A stretch of 64,000 bases of DNA. Origin: Diphasiastrum complanatum (taxonomy: Eukaryota; Streptophyta; Lycopodiopsida; Lycopodiales; Lycopodiaceae). Position numbers and translations under genes: made by a program. How positions within the stretch are numbered: position 1 is the first letter of the stretch; every line of letters begins with the position of its first letter. The notes under the pieces are model-generated. The model was not told where the DNA came from. It worked only from the letters and a program-made list of their open reading frames with translations, and searched no databases. This document shows positions 30,880 to 42,960 of the stretch, piece after piece. The stretch covers positions 9,916,665-9,980,664 of the forward strand of contig CM055115.1 of NCBI GenBank assembly GCA_029204225.1, written 5' to 3'.

Positions 30880-31087
30880 GTTATTCATGGGGTAAGACAC
30901 ACTTTGTGAAGGCCATAGACAATTCAAAAGGCGAAAAAGTGTAGAGAGGCTTTGTGCGATTTGGACTAAATGTGTAAAATTGGTTGGCCCACAAAACGTC
31001 ATTCAATTCATTTGGGATGGCGAGGCATCAAGGAGACGAGCTGGAAGGCTTTTGAAAGAGAGGTATCCTCACATGCGGTTCACACCT
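30880..31087 (+). pseudogene. hAT-type transposase fragment (DUF659 region)
   Basis: One frame at about 30,943-31,087 reads ERLCAIWTKCVKLVGPQNVI then QFIWDGEASRRRAGRLLKER and YPHMRFTP. This matches the known DUF659 pattern of plant hAT-like transposases (V..VG..NV.Q...D.......AGRLL.E.YPH...TPC). The expected catalytic neighbourhood downstream is absent because a Copia fragment begins at once. It is the only class II coding trace in the window. Terminal inverted repeats were not seen. Confidence 0.65.
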
Positions 31088-31520
31088 TGATGAAACAGAG
31101 TAGCATCAACTAGCACACTCTCATCCTGGTTAGAAAGTTTCTTACCAACCTCCACAGGTGGAGACATTGGCTTACTATTGCACATCTTGGAATGTTTCAA
31201 AATTTTATTCACATAATTCATTTGCAATACCAGCATGTCTATGCCAAATTTTCACTGAAAAAAAACAATAGTGCATCTAACCAAGGTCAACCATATCAAA
31301 GTTGGAGGATACATCCTTTTTTATAGCACGAATCAAATCATCATCATTGTCTGTGATTATGAGGTCATCTACTTATAGCACAATCAGTGTGATGCTAGAG
31401 TCGCCAACAAAGTAGTAAAGGTTGAAATCTGAAAAAGTGTGTATCAAACCTCTAGACAAGAGATACTTATCAGAGTGGCTATACCAAGCTTTCCTAAATC
31501 CGTACAAGGCCTTCTTCATC
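31088..31520 (-). pseudogene. Copia RT fragment (43-kb family), inverted
   Basis: Reverse complement of part of 43,330-43,800. It covers the RT YVDDLIIT region (near 31,370), the following loop and the start of the connection segment. Indels and stops throughout. A further copy in this orientation lies at 54,825-55,117. Confidence 0.75.
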
Positions 31521-33436
31521 AAGTGCACTACTTCAGATCAAGCCTACAAGTTGTTCGATAGCATCGAGTCAAATATATTCACTAGCCGGGATGTCATCTT
31601 CATAGAAGATCAGTTTCAAGACCTCAAAGGAAAGGGCAGTTCCCATGTAGCCAACCTATCAGATTCTCCTGACGCTTTGAATTTTCCAGTTCCACAGGCA
31701 ACTATTCCCATTGAAGGCCCAAGCTCTTCTACTTTTGATGAACAATGAATCAACGGCGGGTCAAAAGAAGATGATCTTGCATTTCAGCAACTATAGTATG
31801 ATGGAAATGATCAACTTCCTCTGTTATCTAGAAGATTTTCAAGAACAAGCAGACCACCCAACCGGTATATCAACTAGTTTGCAGCCTACCTTGTTTAGGA
31901 ATCGACGTCTGTCGAAGAGGCACTCAGTCAGCCTAATTCCGATCTCTGGAAAGAAGCTATGGATAAAGAGTGTTCATCTCTTATCAAGAACCAGACATGG
32001 ACGATTGTCGAATTGCCTGCTAGCAGAAATGTAGTTAATTGCAAATGGATTTTCAAAGTCAAGTACAACACAGATGGAAGCATCGACAGAAAAAATGCAC
32101 GACTTGTTGCCAGAGGATTTTCTCAGGAATACAACGTCGATTACACTAAAACTTTTAGTCCAATAGTGAAGCATTCTTCTATTCGACTTTTGCTATCATT
32201 TGCCACTATAGCAGATTTAGAAATACATCAAATTGATGTACAGACAACATATCTCAATGGAGTTATCGAAGAAGACATTTGCATGGTACAACCCAAAGGT
32301 TGTATTATCGAGGGTAAACACAATCATGTGTGAAAACTCCATAAGACACTTTATGGCTTGAAGCAATATGCTTGAGCATGGTTTCACAGGATCAATACTT
32401 TTCTTACTGATCATGGCTACGCACCTAGCTCTTCAGATTCAAATGTTTACTTCAAAGCAGTGCAACAATCTTTTATCATTATCACTTTATATGTGGATGA
32501 TACATTGTTTTTCAACAACAATACCGATCTGATAAAAGAAGCTAAGACAATGCTATCTTTCGAATTCAACATGAGCGACCTAGGCGAAGCTCATTTCTAC
32601 CTTGGTATACAAATCCACAGAGACAGAAAACAGAAGTTGATCTACATCACACAACAGAGGTACTTCTACAACATTTTAGTCAGATATAATATGATCAATT
32701 GCAAAGTAGCTCTCTCGCCAATGGAACCAAGACTCGAATTTTCAAAAGACTAGTGTCCTCAAACAATTCACGAGAAGTAGCAGATGTGTGAGTATCCTTA
32801 CCATTCTTTTATAGGATCTCTTATGTATGCCATGATCTGTACTAGGCCAAACATTGTTTTTGCAGTCAACGCTCTCCAGAGTCATGAGATATCTTCAAGC
32901 TACTATGAACTTTTGCATTTGTTATGTCCCAGTCGGCAATGAAAAACTCAATTTCCTCAGTGGTTACACAACTGCGAGTTGGGCAGGAGATGTAGACACT
33001 CGTACATCTACTTCCAGATTTACATTCTTCCTCAACAATGGTCCAATTTCCTAGAACAGTCGCAAGTAATCTTCGATAGCTCTATCTTCCACTGAATCAG
33101 AGTATATCGCAGCCTCTCAAGCTACAAAGGAGGCAATTTGGTTGAGAAACTTATTTTCAGATATCGGTCTGAATCAATATGCTCCAATGACATTATTTTG
33201 TGATAATCAAAGTGCCATCGCTTTATCAGCCAACCCTATATTTCATTCCAGGAATAAGCACACTGAACTGAAGTATCATTTTGTCAGAAGCAAAGTTCTC
33301 AACAAAGAGGTTAGATTGTAGTATTGTAGAATGAAAGATATGACAATTAATATTTTTATCAAAGTATTAAGTTTGGATACACACAGAAGATTATGTGTAG
33401 AACTAAGTTTGAAAGTCAAGGCATTCAAGGATTCAG
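31521..33436 (+). pseudogene. Ty1/copia pol 3' half (integrase tail, RT, RNase H)
   Basis: It starts in the integrase tail with FDSIESNIFTSRDVIFIEDQ near 31,555. The RT then follows: KNQTWTIVELPA near 31,985, CKWIFKVKYNTDGSID near 32,040, LVARGFSQEYNVDYTKTFSP near 32,105, YVDDTLFF near 32,490 and FYLGIQIH near 32,600. RNase H follows with SLMYAMICTRP near 32,820 and degraded later motifs (SSTESEYIAA-like near 33,085). Stops near 32,330, 32,755, 33,055 and several frameshifts kill it. Gag, protease and most of integrase are missing. It is a different Copia family from the intact one. Confidence 0.88.
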
Positions 33437-33448
33437 ATTAAGTGGGAG
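33437..33448 (+). other. Polypurine tract of the 31.5-kb Copia
   Basis: ATTAAGTGGGAG directly before TGTTGGATTA, the classical Copia arrangement. Confidence 0.75.
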
Positions 33449-33635
33449 TGTTGGATTATTCTCCTTCTTACCAATCAACGAATTGGTTTCTACCACAGTG
33501 TCACATTTCATTTTCTCTCACTTTGGCTTTCTCACCTGTCAGGAAATACATGGAGTTTTACCTTAGTGCCACTTCAGTTTTTCATTTTTGGTGAAGCTGT
33601 CGCCTGTCAGGAATCTCGTGTAAAACCTCCAACTT
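33449..33635 (+). repeat. Truncated 3' LTR of the 31.5-kb Copia
   Basis: Begins TGTTGGATTATTC and runs about 187 bp before another Copia fragment interrupts it. There is an internal near-repeat of a CACCTGTCAGGAA motif at about 33,533 and 33,603. Confidence 0.65.
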
Positions 33636-34215
33636 GCCTAATCTTCTCATCATATGTAAGCCTAGGTGAGCTTTGTCTCTACTTTGATGATCTTCTTAGA
33701 ACTTGACTTGGAGAGGCATGTCCACAATCACCATCCAAATAACCATCTTCATCACCATCAAAAATGTCACACTGATCAACATCAACAAAATCAAGCTTAT
33801 CCACATTCTCCTCATCAAAGACAATGTCTTTTGAAATGTGAACTTTCTTTGACTTAGGAATGTAAACCCTATATGCTTTCTTTACTTAATTACAAATATT
33901 CCATTCAAGAATCCAAAAGATGAGTTGACATATCAAGTAATACCAAAGATCCTCAAATTCTCCAAGCTTGGCTTCTTACCAAAACAAATTTCAAATGAAC
34001 TCTAACCATCCAAGTCTTCATTTGAGAACAAAGTTAGCACACATCAAAGCTTCACCCCAAAATGACTTAGAAAGATTTGCATTCACCCTCATGGATTTAG
34101 CTCTTTCAAAAAGATTCATCTTCCTCTCTTCCACACCATGTAGGACCTTTGAGTGTGAAAGCTTTCTCTTGATCCCATGTGCCACACAAACCTCTTTGAA
34201 CTTTGTTGATTGGTA
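33636..34215 (-). pseudogene. Copia integrase tail / linker fragment
   Basis: The minus-strand sequence parallels the 9,060-9,700 part of the intact element. It has a LTYDEK-like linker motif at the left end, then a RDIVFDEEN-like stretch near 33,810, and PSFWGEALMCANFVL-type integrase sequence near 34,040-34,080. Frameshifts and deletions break it. It belongs to the same broad lineage as the intact Copia but is diverged. Confidence 0.65.
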
Positions 34216-34763
34216 TATGTTGTACTATACCAACAGGGTTAATATAGATTTTATAGTAAATAATGTCATTCCCACAGAGGACAGCGTTAGAAAGTTATGT
34301 TTTTTGGTACAATTATGGCAAGTGGGTTCCAGTGTTATTCTGGTTGTCGACAGACATTAAAAAGTAACCAGTATTACTTATGTAATGGATGGGTAATGTT
34401 AATAAATTCAGAACAACAATCTGGTCTCTATCGAATTGAATGAAGCGCGTTCTAGAGATGAGATGTTATCAGAGTAGTACAACACTACTACACTCTGGCT
34501 AATTAAGGTGTCAACAGAGAATCGAGAATTGTTCGATGTATTTGTGACTCTGCAGACAATTAATTAATTGCGTTTGTGAACTATTCGTTTCAAGACAAAA
34601 GTCCTCAACAACTAAATCCCAACTTAATGGTTAAAGAACACGAAGAGTTTTAGAACACGTTAGCATTGATAGGGTCTTTAGTTTTTCCGGTGCTAAGTCG
34701 CCATAGATAATTAGCATTTGTATGATAATTTCCTTGACGAAGCTCTACTTGATAAGTACATTC
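34216..34763. other. No recognisable gene
   Basis: Contains no frame or motif I can name. It borders the downstream (3') end of the minus-strand Gypsy remnant and could hold its integrase/LTR debris. Confidence 0.4.
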
Positions 34764-35828
34764 CTACAGAAGTAGAACCCATTGAGCAATTTGTCCTGAT
34801 AAATCTGGTTTATTTACAAGATACTTAAGAGCATAATGGTCCACATGAAAAATAAATGCATATCCCAACAAATAATGCCGACATTTTTTAACAGTGAAAA
34901 TCATGCCAAGTGCTTCCCTTTCTGTAGCCGGATAATTTTTCTCTGATGCACTGAGTTGTTGACTCACATAGTATATGGGATGATCCTTCTTCTGGTCATA
35001 CTTCTGGATTAGATAGATGCCAATAGCAATTCCAGAAACATCCACATAATTGTGAAATAAAATAGCCCAGTTGGGTGGTCTCAGAATAGGAGCATTGATC
35101 AACCTTTGCTTAAGATCTTCGAATGATTTCTGTTGTTCATTCGTCCACAAGTATTCCACTTGTTTCTTCAGTAGATGTGTAAGAGAGGCAGCAATAAAAC
35201 CATGATTTTGAATAAATCTCCTGTAATAGCCAACATGTCCTAAGAAAGCCCTTAGTTCATGTAAATTGGTTGGTATCTGGAGATTCGTTATAAGCTCGAC
35301 TTTATCTTTGTCGACTTCTATTCCTCTGTTAGATATTATGTGTCCAAGCGATATTCCTTCTTTCATACCAAAAAAACATTTCTCTGGATGAAGAGATAAA
35401 CAAGTATCTCGACACCGTTGCAATGTTAATTTCAGCTTCTGTAGGTGTGTCTTTATATCACTATATACACAGAAATCATCAAAAAATATTTTGAGAAAAG
35501 TTCTCAGGAAGGTAGCAAAAATTAACATCATTATTTGCTGAAAACTCGTTGGAGCATTACAAAGACCAAAGGGCATTTTGTTCTAGGCATAAGTGCCCCA
35601 ATCTGTAGTGAATGTGGTCTTTGAACGATCCTTCTTTTGCAGTCCAACTTGATTATATCCAGAAAAGCCGTCATAGAAACTGTTACGCTCTTGACCAGCA
35701 ACCTGATCTAGGATGGAATCAATGAAAGGCAGAGGATGATGGTCTGTCCTTGTGACAACATTGAGTTTGGAAAAATCCTAGCATATTCGTATTTTGCCAG
35801 TCTTCTTCTTTGGGACGACAACAATGGG
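34764..35828 (-). pseudogene. Ty3/gypsy RT and RNase H (partly open)
   Basis: The frame at 35,576-34,764 is open for 270 aa. It starts MPFGLCNAPTSFQQ (RT motif), includes FFDDFCVYS (the YVDD-equivalent, with Phe-Asp-Asp), then RAFLGHVGYYRRFIQNHGF and APILRPPNWAILFHNYVDVS at the RNase H start, and NYPATEREALGMIF. Upstream, 35,580-35,828 is the RT beginning (VVPKKKTGKIRI then FYDGFSGYNQV) in another frame with stops. Integrase is missing. It is fused to gag at about 35,828. Confidence 0.9.
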
Positions 35829-36535
35829 TGAACTTTTGTGTCGTCCTTTCGTTTAGTTTGTCGTTTATTCTTTCTCTCTCCTTTGTCAGCTTTTGATTCT
35901 GATGAATCGTTGCTTTCAGATTCCGAGCTTGAAGAACTGGTACTTGAATCAAAATCAGAATCTTCATCGCTGTCACTAGAATCAGTCTTCAACTTTCGAG
36001 ATTTCTTAGTCGATCGTCGCTTTTGTGCTAGTTTCGAGGTCTCGAAATTTTTGGCACTAGCCATTACTGCTTCTAAGGAGGTCATGTCCCCTTGTCTGCA
36101 ATATCGATGAATCTTTGATGGTAAACCAACCAAAAACCATTCAATTTGCATATCTACGAGATATACACCGGTCAGTTTTCCTATGAGATTTTTAACCTTT
36201 CGTGTATATTTGCAAAGGAATTCTTTACTCTTTTTCTGAACATTGTTTAGACGTCCAAGAATTCTAGATTTGTAACCGATCTCTCTGAATTGGTTCATAA
36301 ACGCATCTTTCAGCAAGTACCAGGTTCTTACATGGCCTGGTTCAACTTGACTGTACCATATGCGCACCTGCTTTCTTAGCAGACCAGGGAAGATTCGTAG
36401 TTTGTCTATGTCAATTCCCTCGTTATTCGCATTAACGATTGACTCGAATTGTGAGACAAAGCTATCTGCATCATCGGAAGAAGTCCCATTAAAATAATCG
36501 TATTTAATTTTAGAGATAGAAGTGAAACGTGCAGC
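35829..36535 (-). pseudogene. Gypsy gag fused to RT by an internal deletion
   Basis: Gag reads RTWYLLKDAFMNQFREIG near 36,310 and ILGRLNNVQKKSKEFLCKYT near 36,230, the Retrotrans_gag pattern. A long acidic Ser/Asp-rich segment near 35,900-35,985 and a basic Lys/Arg tail near 35,830-35,880 follow. The frame has no stop from at least 36,367 and continues upstream through QVRIW to about 36,535. No zinc knuckle or protease is left; the tail joins directly to the beginning of RT. Confidence 0.8.
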
Positions 36536-37035
36536 CCTCCATACCGAGACTATAAAAGAACTGGGACCGAATAAAACAATGGATGAAGATTAAAACTGAT
36601 TAGTCGATTTGTAAGAATGAGAATAATCCAAGAGCCAGTTCTACCCTAGCTATATTTGTGTCAGATTCTCAGTCTTAGAGTTTGACGACGGTTATTTCCA
36701 TATAATTTATCAGGAAAGCCTGATTAGAGAGTTTGTTTTACCAAAAATACCACTGTTGAACCTTCGCCGAGTCAGCCCTCACCTAAGGAACCTTCACCAA
36801 TTTTAATTTTAGGTTCTGATTTTCCAGATCAAGTCTTTGTCAATTTTTGGGTCAAATCTGATTCAGTTTGATTTTGATTTTGAGAAGTATCGATCAGTTG
36901 ATCTTAGGAATCTTTTTAATGATCTATGAATTCGATTCTTGTCAAGTGGAAGAGATCTAGCACATTTAATCTGAGATATTTTTTATTGAAAAATCTAGAT
37001 CCAATCTCATTGTCTACTTGATCTAGTATGTAATA
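36536..37035. other. Non-coding DNA between two divergent gag remnants
   Basis: No frame, PBS or LTR end could be identified. It separates a minus-strand gag from a plus-strand gag of another family. Confidence 0.45.
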
Positions 37036-38043
37036 ATGGAAAGCCCTGGAGGTGCTCCTCAGAAAGTCAATTCAATCATTGTTAGGAGAGCACCCCGTTT
37101 GGATCTACCCAAATACAATGGATTAACAGATCCGGTTAGATTTCTTCAGATCTATTTTGAATCTTGTGAAGTCTATGGCGAAATTTTTCCCCAAGATAAA
37201 CTTAAGCTTTTTCCTATGGCCTTAATAGGCGCAGCACAAGATTGGTACTATAATCAAGATGAAACTGAAAATCAAGAAAATCACAGAGTTGCAGAATGTC
37301 CAAACAAAGACAAATCTGTAAATTTGATGACAATCAAGCAAAGACCAACAGCTCAGAATAAACCAAGTGTACCCTTGATGGTGGTTACCAGAGCACAGAA
37401 GCACAAAGAACTTGTAGCAGTTCCAGTACCTACTGATTCTATACCATTAACTGATATACCAACAACATATGAAGTCTATCCAAATCTTCATGTAGAAAAC
37501 AGAAGATATCAGGATATGATCTAGTGGATTTAACATTTGCAAGAAGAAGAGGAGCTTGAAGCTGCTAGAGCAACAATTGAAGCTCATTCTTCACTAGTAC
37601 AACCACCGAACAATCCACGCACAGATATGAATGCTTAGTTGCATCATCATGAAGAACCCTTCAAGATGACTGAACCAGAAGCACCGCAAACAGAACTGCT
37701 CATGAATATTTTTTTTAGTAAGGTCAATCTCTCATTGGGAGAGTTCCTAAAGTTGTTCCCAAAAGCAAAAAAAAGTATCAGCGCAAAAGTTAACTCAAGC
37801 TGAACCAAAAGTCCATCAAGAACCACTTTTTTGTGCCGGATTTGAAGAATCTAATAAAGTACTCCATGTCGGAGCAACTTGGAAAAGTGAACAAAAAATT
37901 ATCACCTTGCTAATACAGCATAGGCAATTTTCTAAAGAAGCAGCCCTGATAGATGGCGGTTCAGGAGTTAACTTGATTTCTACAAAGCTATGTGCAAAAT
38001 GGGGCCTTACAAAGATAAAACCCGCGACTTCTGCTATTAAGTC
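37036..38043 (+). pseudogene. Gypsy gag and protease remnant
   Basis: The open part (37,036-37,524, 162 aa) has RAPRLDLPKYNGLTDPVRFL and FPMALIGAAQDWYYN, a gag N-terminal pattern, then jumps to a hydrophilic C-terminal part, suggesting internal deletion. After several stops, AALIDGGSGVNLISTKLCAK near 37,940-38,000 is a retropepsin active site (DGGS in place of DTGS). The element is cut at about 38,043 by a minus-strand Copia. Confidence 0.75.
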
Positions 38044-39130
38044 GATGAACTGATCCTCGATAAAGACTATATCCCGACTGAATAAGATCTGCTGGGTATC
38101 CAGGTCGTACAGCTTGTAAGTGTTATCAGATGAAGTGTATCCAATCAGGATGGTCTTGAGACCTTGGAAGTCGAATTTCTTCCTTGCCTCTTTCGGGATC
38201 TTCGTATAGGAGATGCATCCAAATACTCATAGGTTCTTCACAGAAGGCTTAGAGCCAATCCACACCTCATGGGGCATTATGTTTGAGAGAGCCTTGATTG
38301 AATATTTGTTCCGGACGTAAGCTGTAGTGGAGACAGCTTCGGCCCAGAAGCTCTTGGGAAGTGATGCATGTGCCAACATACATTTTGCTGATTCAACCAG
38401 AGTACGGTTCTTCCTCTCGGACAAGCCATTTGACAAAGGAGAATATGGAGTGATAAAATTGCTACTCAATGCCTTGGCTTTGGCAGCACTCCTTAAACTT
38501 AATAGAGATATACTCTCCACCGTTAGCAAACCTCGAGACTTTGATCGTCCTTCTAGTCTCTTTTTCTACACGCTCCTTAAAGACTATGAAGCAATTGAAG
38601 GCTTCTGATTTCTTCTTGATAAAATACACCATAGTCTGGAGAATAAATCAATAAAATTTATGAAATACTTTGTATCCTTAGAGAAGGATTTTGCATTGGG
38701 CCACAAATGTCTGTATGCACAACATCTAACAATTCTCTAGCAGTATGCTAATGGCTTGATCTAAATGGTTTCCTTGTCTGTCTACCAACTAAACAGCCTT
38801 GACAGATAGGTAACTTACTTTATTACCAGGATAGTCTAAATCAAGAACAATAGAATGTGTAGACATTTGTTGTACAGAAGCATGATTCAGGTGACCAAGT
38901 CTATAATGCCAAAGTAAACTTTTATTTTCTTGAATAGAAGTACTGAGCGCCTGAATAGAGGCATAAAAACAATGACTTAATCTGTACAAGTATCCATGCT
39001 CTTTCCGAGTGCTAGGATCTTGCATGTTCTATCAACTACTTTGCACTGATCACATTTGAATTTTATTTTATGTCCTGGATCTGTGATTCTGCTTACAGAG
39101 AGCAGATTTGTAGGCAAGTTGGATACATAC
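38044..39130 (-). pseudogene. Ty1/copia integrase remnant
   Basis: From the right: LLWHYRLGHLNHASVQQMS (GAG-pre-integrase) near 38,920, a degraded core start, then YSPLSNGLSERKNRTLVESA near 38,420, PKSFWAEAVSTTAYVRNKYS near 38,330 and the tail IFSRDIVFIEDQF near 38,070. Conserved family order. Stops and frameshifts separate the parts. It shares the IVFIEDQF tail with the 31.5-kb Copia, so it may be the same family in opposite orientation. Confidence 0.85.
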
Positions 39131-39706
39131 AGGACTTTAGAAAGTAGCTTAAACTAATCATTTGCAAAGCTTAACCTTATAGCGCAATGAACTTGCTGAT
39201 TTGAATTGCTTTATAAAATGAGTAATCATTAACAATTAGCTTGAAGTTCTATGTTTTTTGTGGCGGAATATTTTTATAAAACTGAGCAAAGTTTCAAGGC
39301 ACACAATGACGTACATTATTGTACCATTCAAAGACAGGCCAAGTTTAAACCTTGGCCGGAGAATGTCGGAATTTTGACACCTTATACACAGTGATAGTAA
39401 AATATGTGGATGATTCATATCCATTATTATGAAGGATATATTGTTGTTGGGAGAAGGATTTTCAGCAGTGAGTACACACCAATCACCATTGAATGGCTGA
39501 ACAAACTAATGTTGATGAAGCAAACACCACGATTGGTATCAGACATCATAGATGATTATCAGAATCGCTTACTTAAGCCATTGCGGTATGGAATGACCAC
39601 CCCCTCACCAAAAACAAGGGATTGGACACAATAGCAAAGACGTCAAAAATAGGAAGCGACAGGAAAAAAGCTGGGAGATGGACTCGGTTTTTCCCGCCGG
39701 GGAATA
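39131..39706 (+). pseudogene. Gypsy 3'-terminal accessory ORF remnant, copy C
   Basis: From about 39,200 the sequence matches 53,540-54,770 with deletions. The region 39,265-39,480 matches 21,860-22,020, then jumps to the YTPITIEWLNKLM segment. It ends immediately before an LTR start. Not functional. Confidence 0.6.
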
Positions 39707-39945
39707 TGTGTTAGGCCTTTTTGGCCATAACAATGGACATTGTAAATATGTGGCTGTTAATGTAAGTGTAGGATTGTTGGTTATGTAATTGAAGTTTTAT
39801 TTACACAAAGATGTAATTATGTTGTAAGGTCTGGAAGTTAGGAGACGTCATGGTAGGACATTTATGAAGTTAAAGTTGATAGGTTAGTTAACGTTTAGTC
39901 ATATTCGGGAGGAATCCGAATAGTTCGTAAGTGACCACAAGGTCG
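39707..39945 (+). repeat. Gypsy LTR, truncated copy C
   Basis: TGTGTTAGGCC start, then colinear with 22,504-22,740. It breaks off at CCACAAGGTC where Copia RT sequence begins. Confidence 0.75.
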
Positions 39946-40865
39946 AAAAATAATCAAGAGATGATAGATATGATCAAGAAAGACCTCATGGAACAATTCG
40001 AGATGACAGATCTCAGCCTGATGCATTATTGCCTTGGCGTGGCAAAAAGGACACAAAGTGGGTTTAACATAGGTGAAGTATGTCAAAGAGTTGTTGCACA
40101 GGTTTAGGTTCAGGATTGCATGCCAGTGAATACTCTTATTGAATCAGGTAAAAAGCTTTCCAACCTTGATGAGTCACAGTCATTTGATGCTACACTGTAT
40201 AGGCAGGGAGCTTGATTTACCTTACCACAACTAGACCAGATATATGCTATGTTGTTGGCATTGTAAGTCAGTTTATGGCAGCACCTATGGAAACGCATTG
40301 GAAGGCAGCTAAACGCATTTTGCATTATGTGAAAGGCACTTCAAATTATGGCTTGATTTATAGGAAGCATGATGGTTTACCTGAGTTGTGTGGCTATGTG
40401 GATGCGGATTGGGGAGGTGACTATGAATATCGTAGATCCACCACAGGGTATGTATTCCAGTTTTGTGGTAGTTGCTTTTCTTGGTCTAGTTAGAAGCAAA
40501 GTACAATTGCTCTTTCCACCACTGAAGCAGAGTATAAGGCAATGTGTAGTGCAGCACATGAAGCTATATGGTTGAGACAGATCTTCGAAGAAGTTGGTAT
40601 GAAGCAAAAAAAGCCCACGACATTACATAGCGATAGTCACAGTGGCATTTAGCTAGCAAAGAATACAATGTTCCATGCAAGAACTAAACACATTGAGATT
40701 CAGTATCACTTTATATGTGAGAGGCTGTCGAGTCATGAAATTCATGTTGTTCATTGTAGCACAAAAGAACAACCAGCTGATATTTTCACTGAGCCACTTG
40801 TACTTCAAAGCTTTTGGTACTTAAAGTTTGTTAACTTTAAAGCTATGTATATGACTGTATAAAGT
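39946..40865 (+). pseudogene. Ty1/copia RT end and RNase H
   Basis: Starts in RT with EQFEMTDLSLMHYCLG near 39,990. It continues with the connection [20 protein letters not shown] near 40,212, [20 protein letters not shown] (RNase H) near 40,393, STTEAEYKAM near 40,517 and ARTKHIEIQYHF near 40,678. It ends in a C-terminal tail at 40,861. Stops occur within RT and at 40,490 and 40,650. RNase H catalytic acidic motifs are recognisable. It is chimeric with the Gypsy LTR on its left. Confidence 0.88.
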
Positions 40866-40875
40866 AGACTCTACT

Positions 40876-40886
40876 TTAAGGGAGAG
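40876..40886 (+). other. Polypurine tract of the 40-kb Copia
   Basis: TTAAGGGAGAG follows the end of the RNase H frame. The following GTTAGAATTAAAG resembles a Copia LTR start with a mutated first base. Confidence 0.55.
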
Positions 40887-41154
40887 AGTTAGAATTAAAG
40901 TAGAATCACTGTGCTACTGTATTGTGGGTCCTATCAGTTGATAAGGATCAGTTGGCCCTGCCATGAGGCAAGTCGATGGGACATGCGTCCCGCCAACAAC
41001 AACCTGGGTCATGCATGGGTTGCCTGAGTGAACAACTATATGTACATTGTAATTTCATTTTAAGATATACAGTTGCTATGTGAGCTTGATATGGAGAGTG
41101 TTTTCTGTTTGTGCTACTGTGTAGCATGATATGTGTTCCTGTGCAAAGCAAATT
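40887..41154 (+). repeat. 3' LTR of the 40-kb Copia (boundaries approximate)
   Basis: Follows the polypurine tract. The region ends near GTGCAAAGCA before chromovirus LTR-like DNA begins. No second LTR is available to fix the ends. Confidence 0.5.
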
Positions 41155-41941
41155 CTAAGTATTTATTCTCTCCAAGAGGAGAGAATATTCCTCTTAGGAT
41201 CCCCATGCAACCTATATTAAGCTATTGATCTCCTATTCTTGCATTATAGCAGTCAAACACCATGCAAGTGCTCCTTCTCGGAGAAATTGGACCATCAGTC
41301 TATTCAATTCTCTCGGTGCGTGCACTACTAGTGAGTTAGTAGGCGAACACAAGAACATAATGTAAGAGTTTCTAATGTGCGGTGGTAGTGTAAGCGATGA
41401 GCAGACAACCAGACAAATCAATTAGATACTCAGATAGATCATGGAATCATTGCTATAATGATCGCCAAGTGAAGATCTTCAAGAATCCTGTCACATGCAA
41501 ACCAAAACGACACCTGTGGAGCATGAAGCACCCAACCAATATGGACAGGCTAGTCAATACCCTAACCAATCCACCTCCAAGCCATAGTGAAGAACACAAG
41601 AGAGGAGAGGAGAAACTGGTTCAAGAAACTGAATTCACAATAGGGAGATGGGCGAGTTTCCATAGGATATATTTCTCCAAGGGAGAGAGAATATTCCTCC
41701 TAGGATCCCCATGCAACCTGTATTGAGCAATTGACCTCCTATTCTTGCATTAAAGTAGTCATTCACAATGCATGTGCTCCTATGTCCAATTATAGGTCTA
41801 GGCCCTCATATGATAATTGATTACTTGATATGACCATGTCCGGAATGACATAGCATAACTAATAATCACATACAACTGGAGTGACCGGCTATCCACGTCA
41901 GGAATTATTTTGATTCCCTTGTATAGGATATAAACATAACA
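41155..41941 (-). repeat. Chromovirus LTR fragments, copy at 41 kb
   Basis: Minus-strand start TGTTATGTTTATATCC at 41,941 after a purine tract. It holds the fullest LTR version and extends to about 41,440; the 41,305-41,430 part recurs at 18,195-18,335. 41,160-41,290 repeats part of the same LTR (GAGAATATTCCTCTTAGGAT), so two fragments abut. Confidence 0.6.
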
Positions 41942-42340
41942 TTCTTTCCCCCTTGAACCTCTAGAAGTAAACCTATGGAAATTCTTCTTTATGCTTTCAA
42001 CCCACTCCCACGAATCATCATCCTCAGTCCGTCCCTTCCACCTGATCAGGCACTCAGAGATAGAACAATTTCTCAATTGTTTATCTCTGGTTCTGAATAC
42101 CTTTTCACGTTCCAAACGAACACTAAGCGATAAGTCCCCAAATGGGTAAGATCTTCCTCTGAACCAACTACGTCACTTTCATGTAAACTTAATTTTAGGT
42201 GGGTTACATGAAACACAGGGTGAGCTGTAGTCTTGTTCTGAAGATCTAGTTCGTCAGCTAACGAACCAATTTTTTTTATAATTTGAAACGGTTCACAATA
42301 TCTATATGTTTGCTCTTTCTATACAAAACTCCATTTTTGC
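41942..42340 (-). pseudogene. Chromovirus integrase C-terminus with chromodomain, copy at 42 kb
   Basis: The minus-strand frame has VFRTRDKQLRNCSISECLIR then WKGRTEDDDSWEWVESIKKN, the chromodomain signature. The upstream HPVFHVTHLKLSLHE-type integrase tail is near 42,180-42,230 and is the best preserved copy of that segment. The chromodomain frame continues without a stop into the LTR region here. Confidence 0.75.
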
Positions 42341-42960
42341 AGATGAAAATATCCAGTCCATGCACGAATAGACTATCAGTGCGGATTTTTTATGGTTTAT
42401 TTGAAATCCCAATTTTGGTTTCCACTAAAGAAACTCACTTTTTATATGAATATATAATACCCAGGTATGTTGCAAAGACGTTCTTGGAAATTAGAGGAAA
42501 ATCGTGAGTCACGTAGGCATTTGCAACATCTAATTTTAGAGAGTTCAAAGCAAGAAATTGAGGTCAAAAATGTCTAGAACTTGCAAGTTGAGGAGAAACA
42601 AATACTAGTCAAGACAAAATTTGCAACAATGACATAAAACATTAAGAAGGTAAAGGGATTGGGAATGGATTGTGGGCCAAAATTGAGAGCCATGTCTATT
42701 TAGCCCACTATTGCTGAAAAACATTCCACTGATGTTGATGAACTGTTTACTTGTTCTACATTTGTTTGTGTGGAAACATGCTGCCTAGTGGATATTGACA
42801 AATGCTAGCGGATATTTTTGCACTCAAAGTCCAACTAAAATGTGGATTTCAAAGCAACTTCCATGCTTGAGTACTGTTGTTGTACAACTGTTGTAGACAA
42901 GTTCTTATTGAGTTTACATCTTCTATGTGTAGTAGATGCACCATTTCTACATTGTTAATG
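42341..42960 (-). repeat. Non-coding part of the chromovirus-associated repeat
   Basis: Recurs inverted at 47,220-47,765 and 50,275-50,820, with CAAATGTAGAACAAGTAAAC (minus strand) as a landmark. No frame is supportable. Confidence 0.6.
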
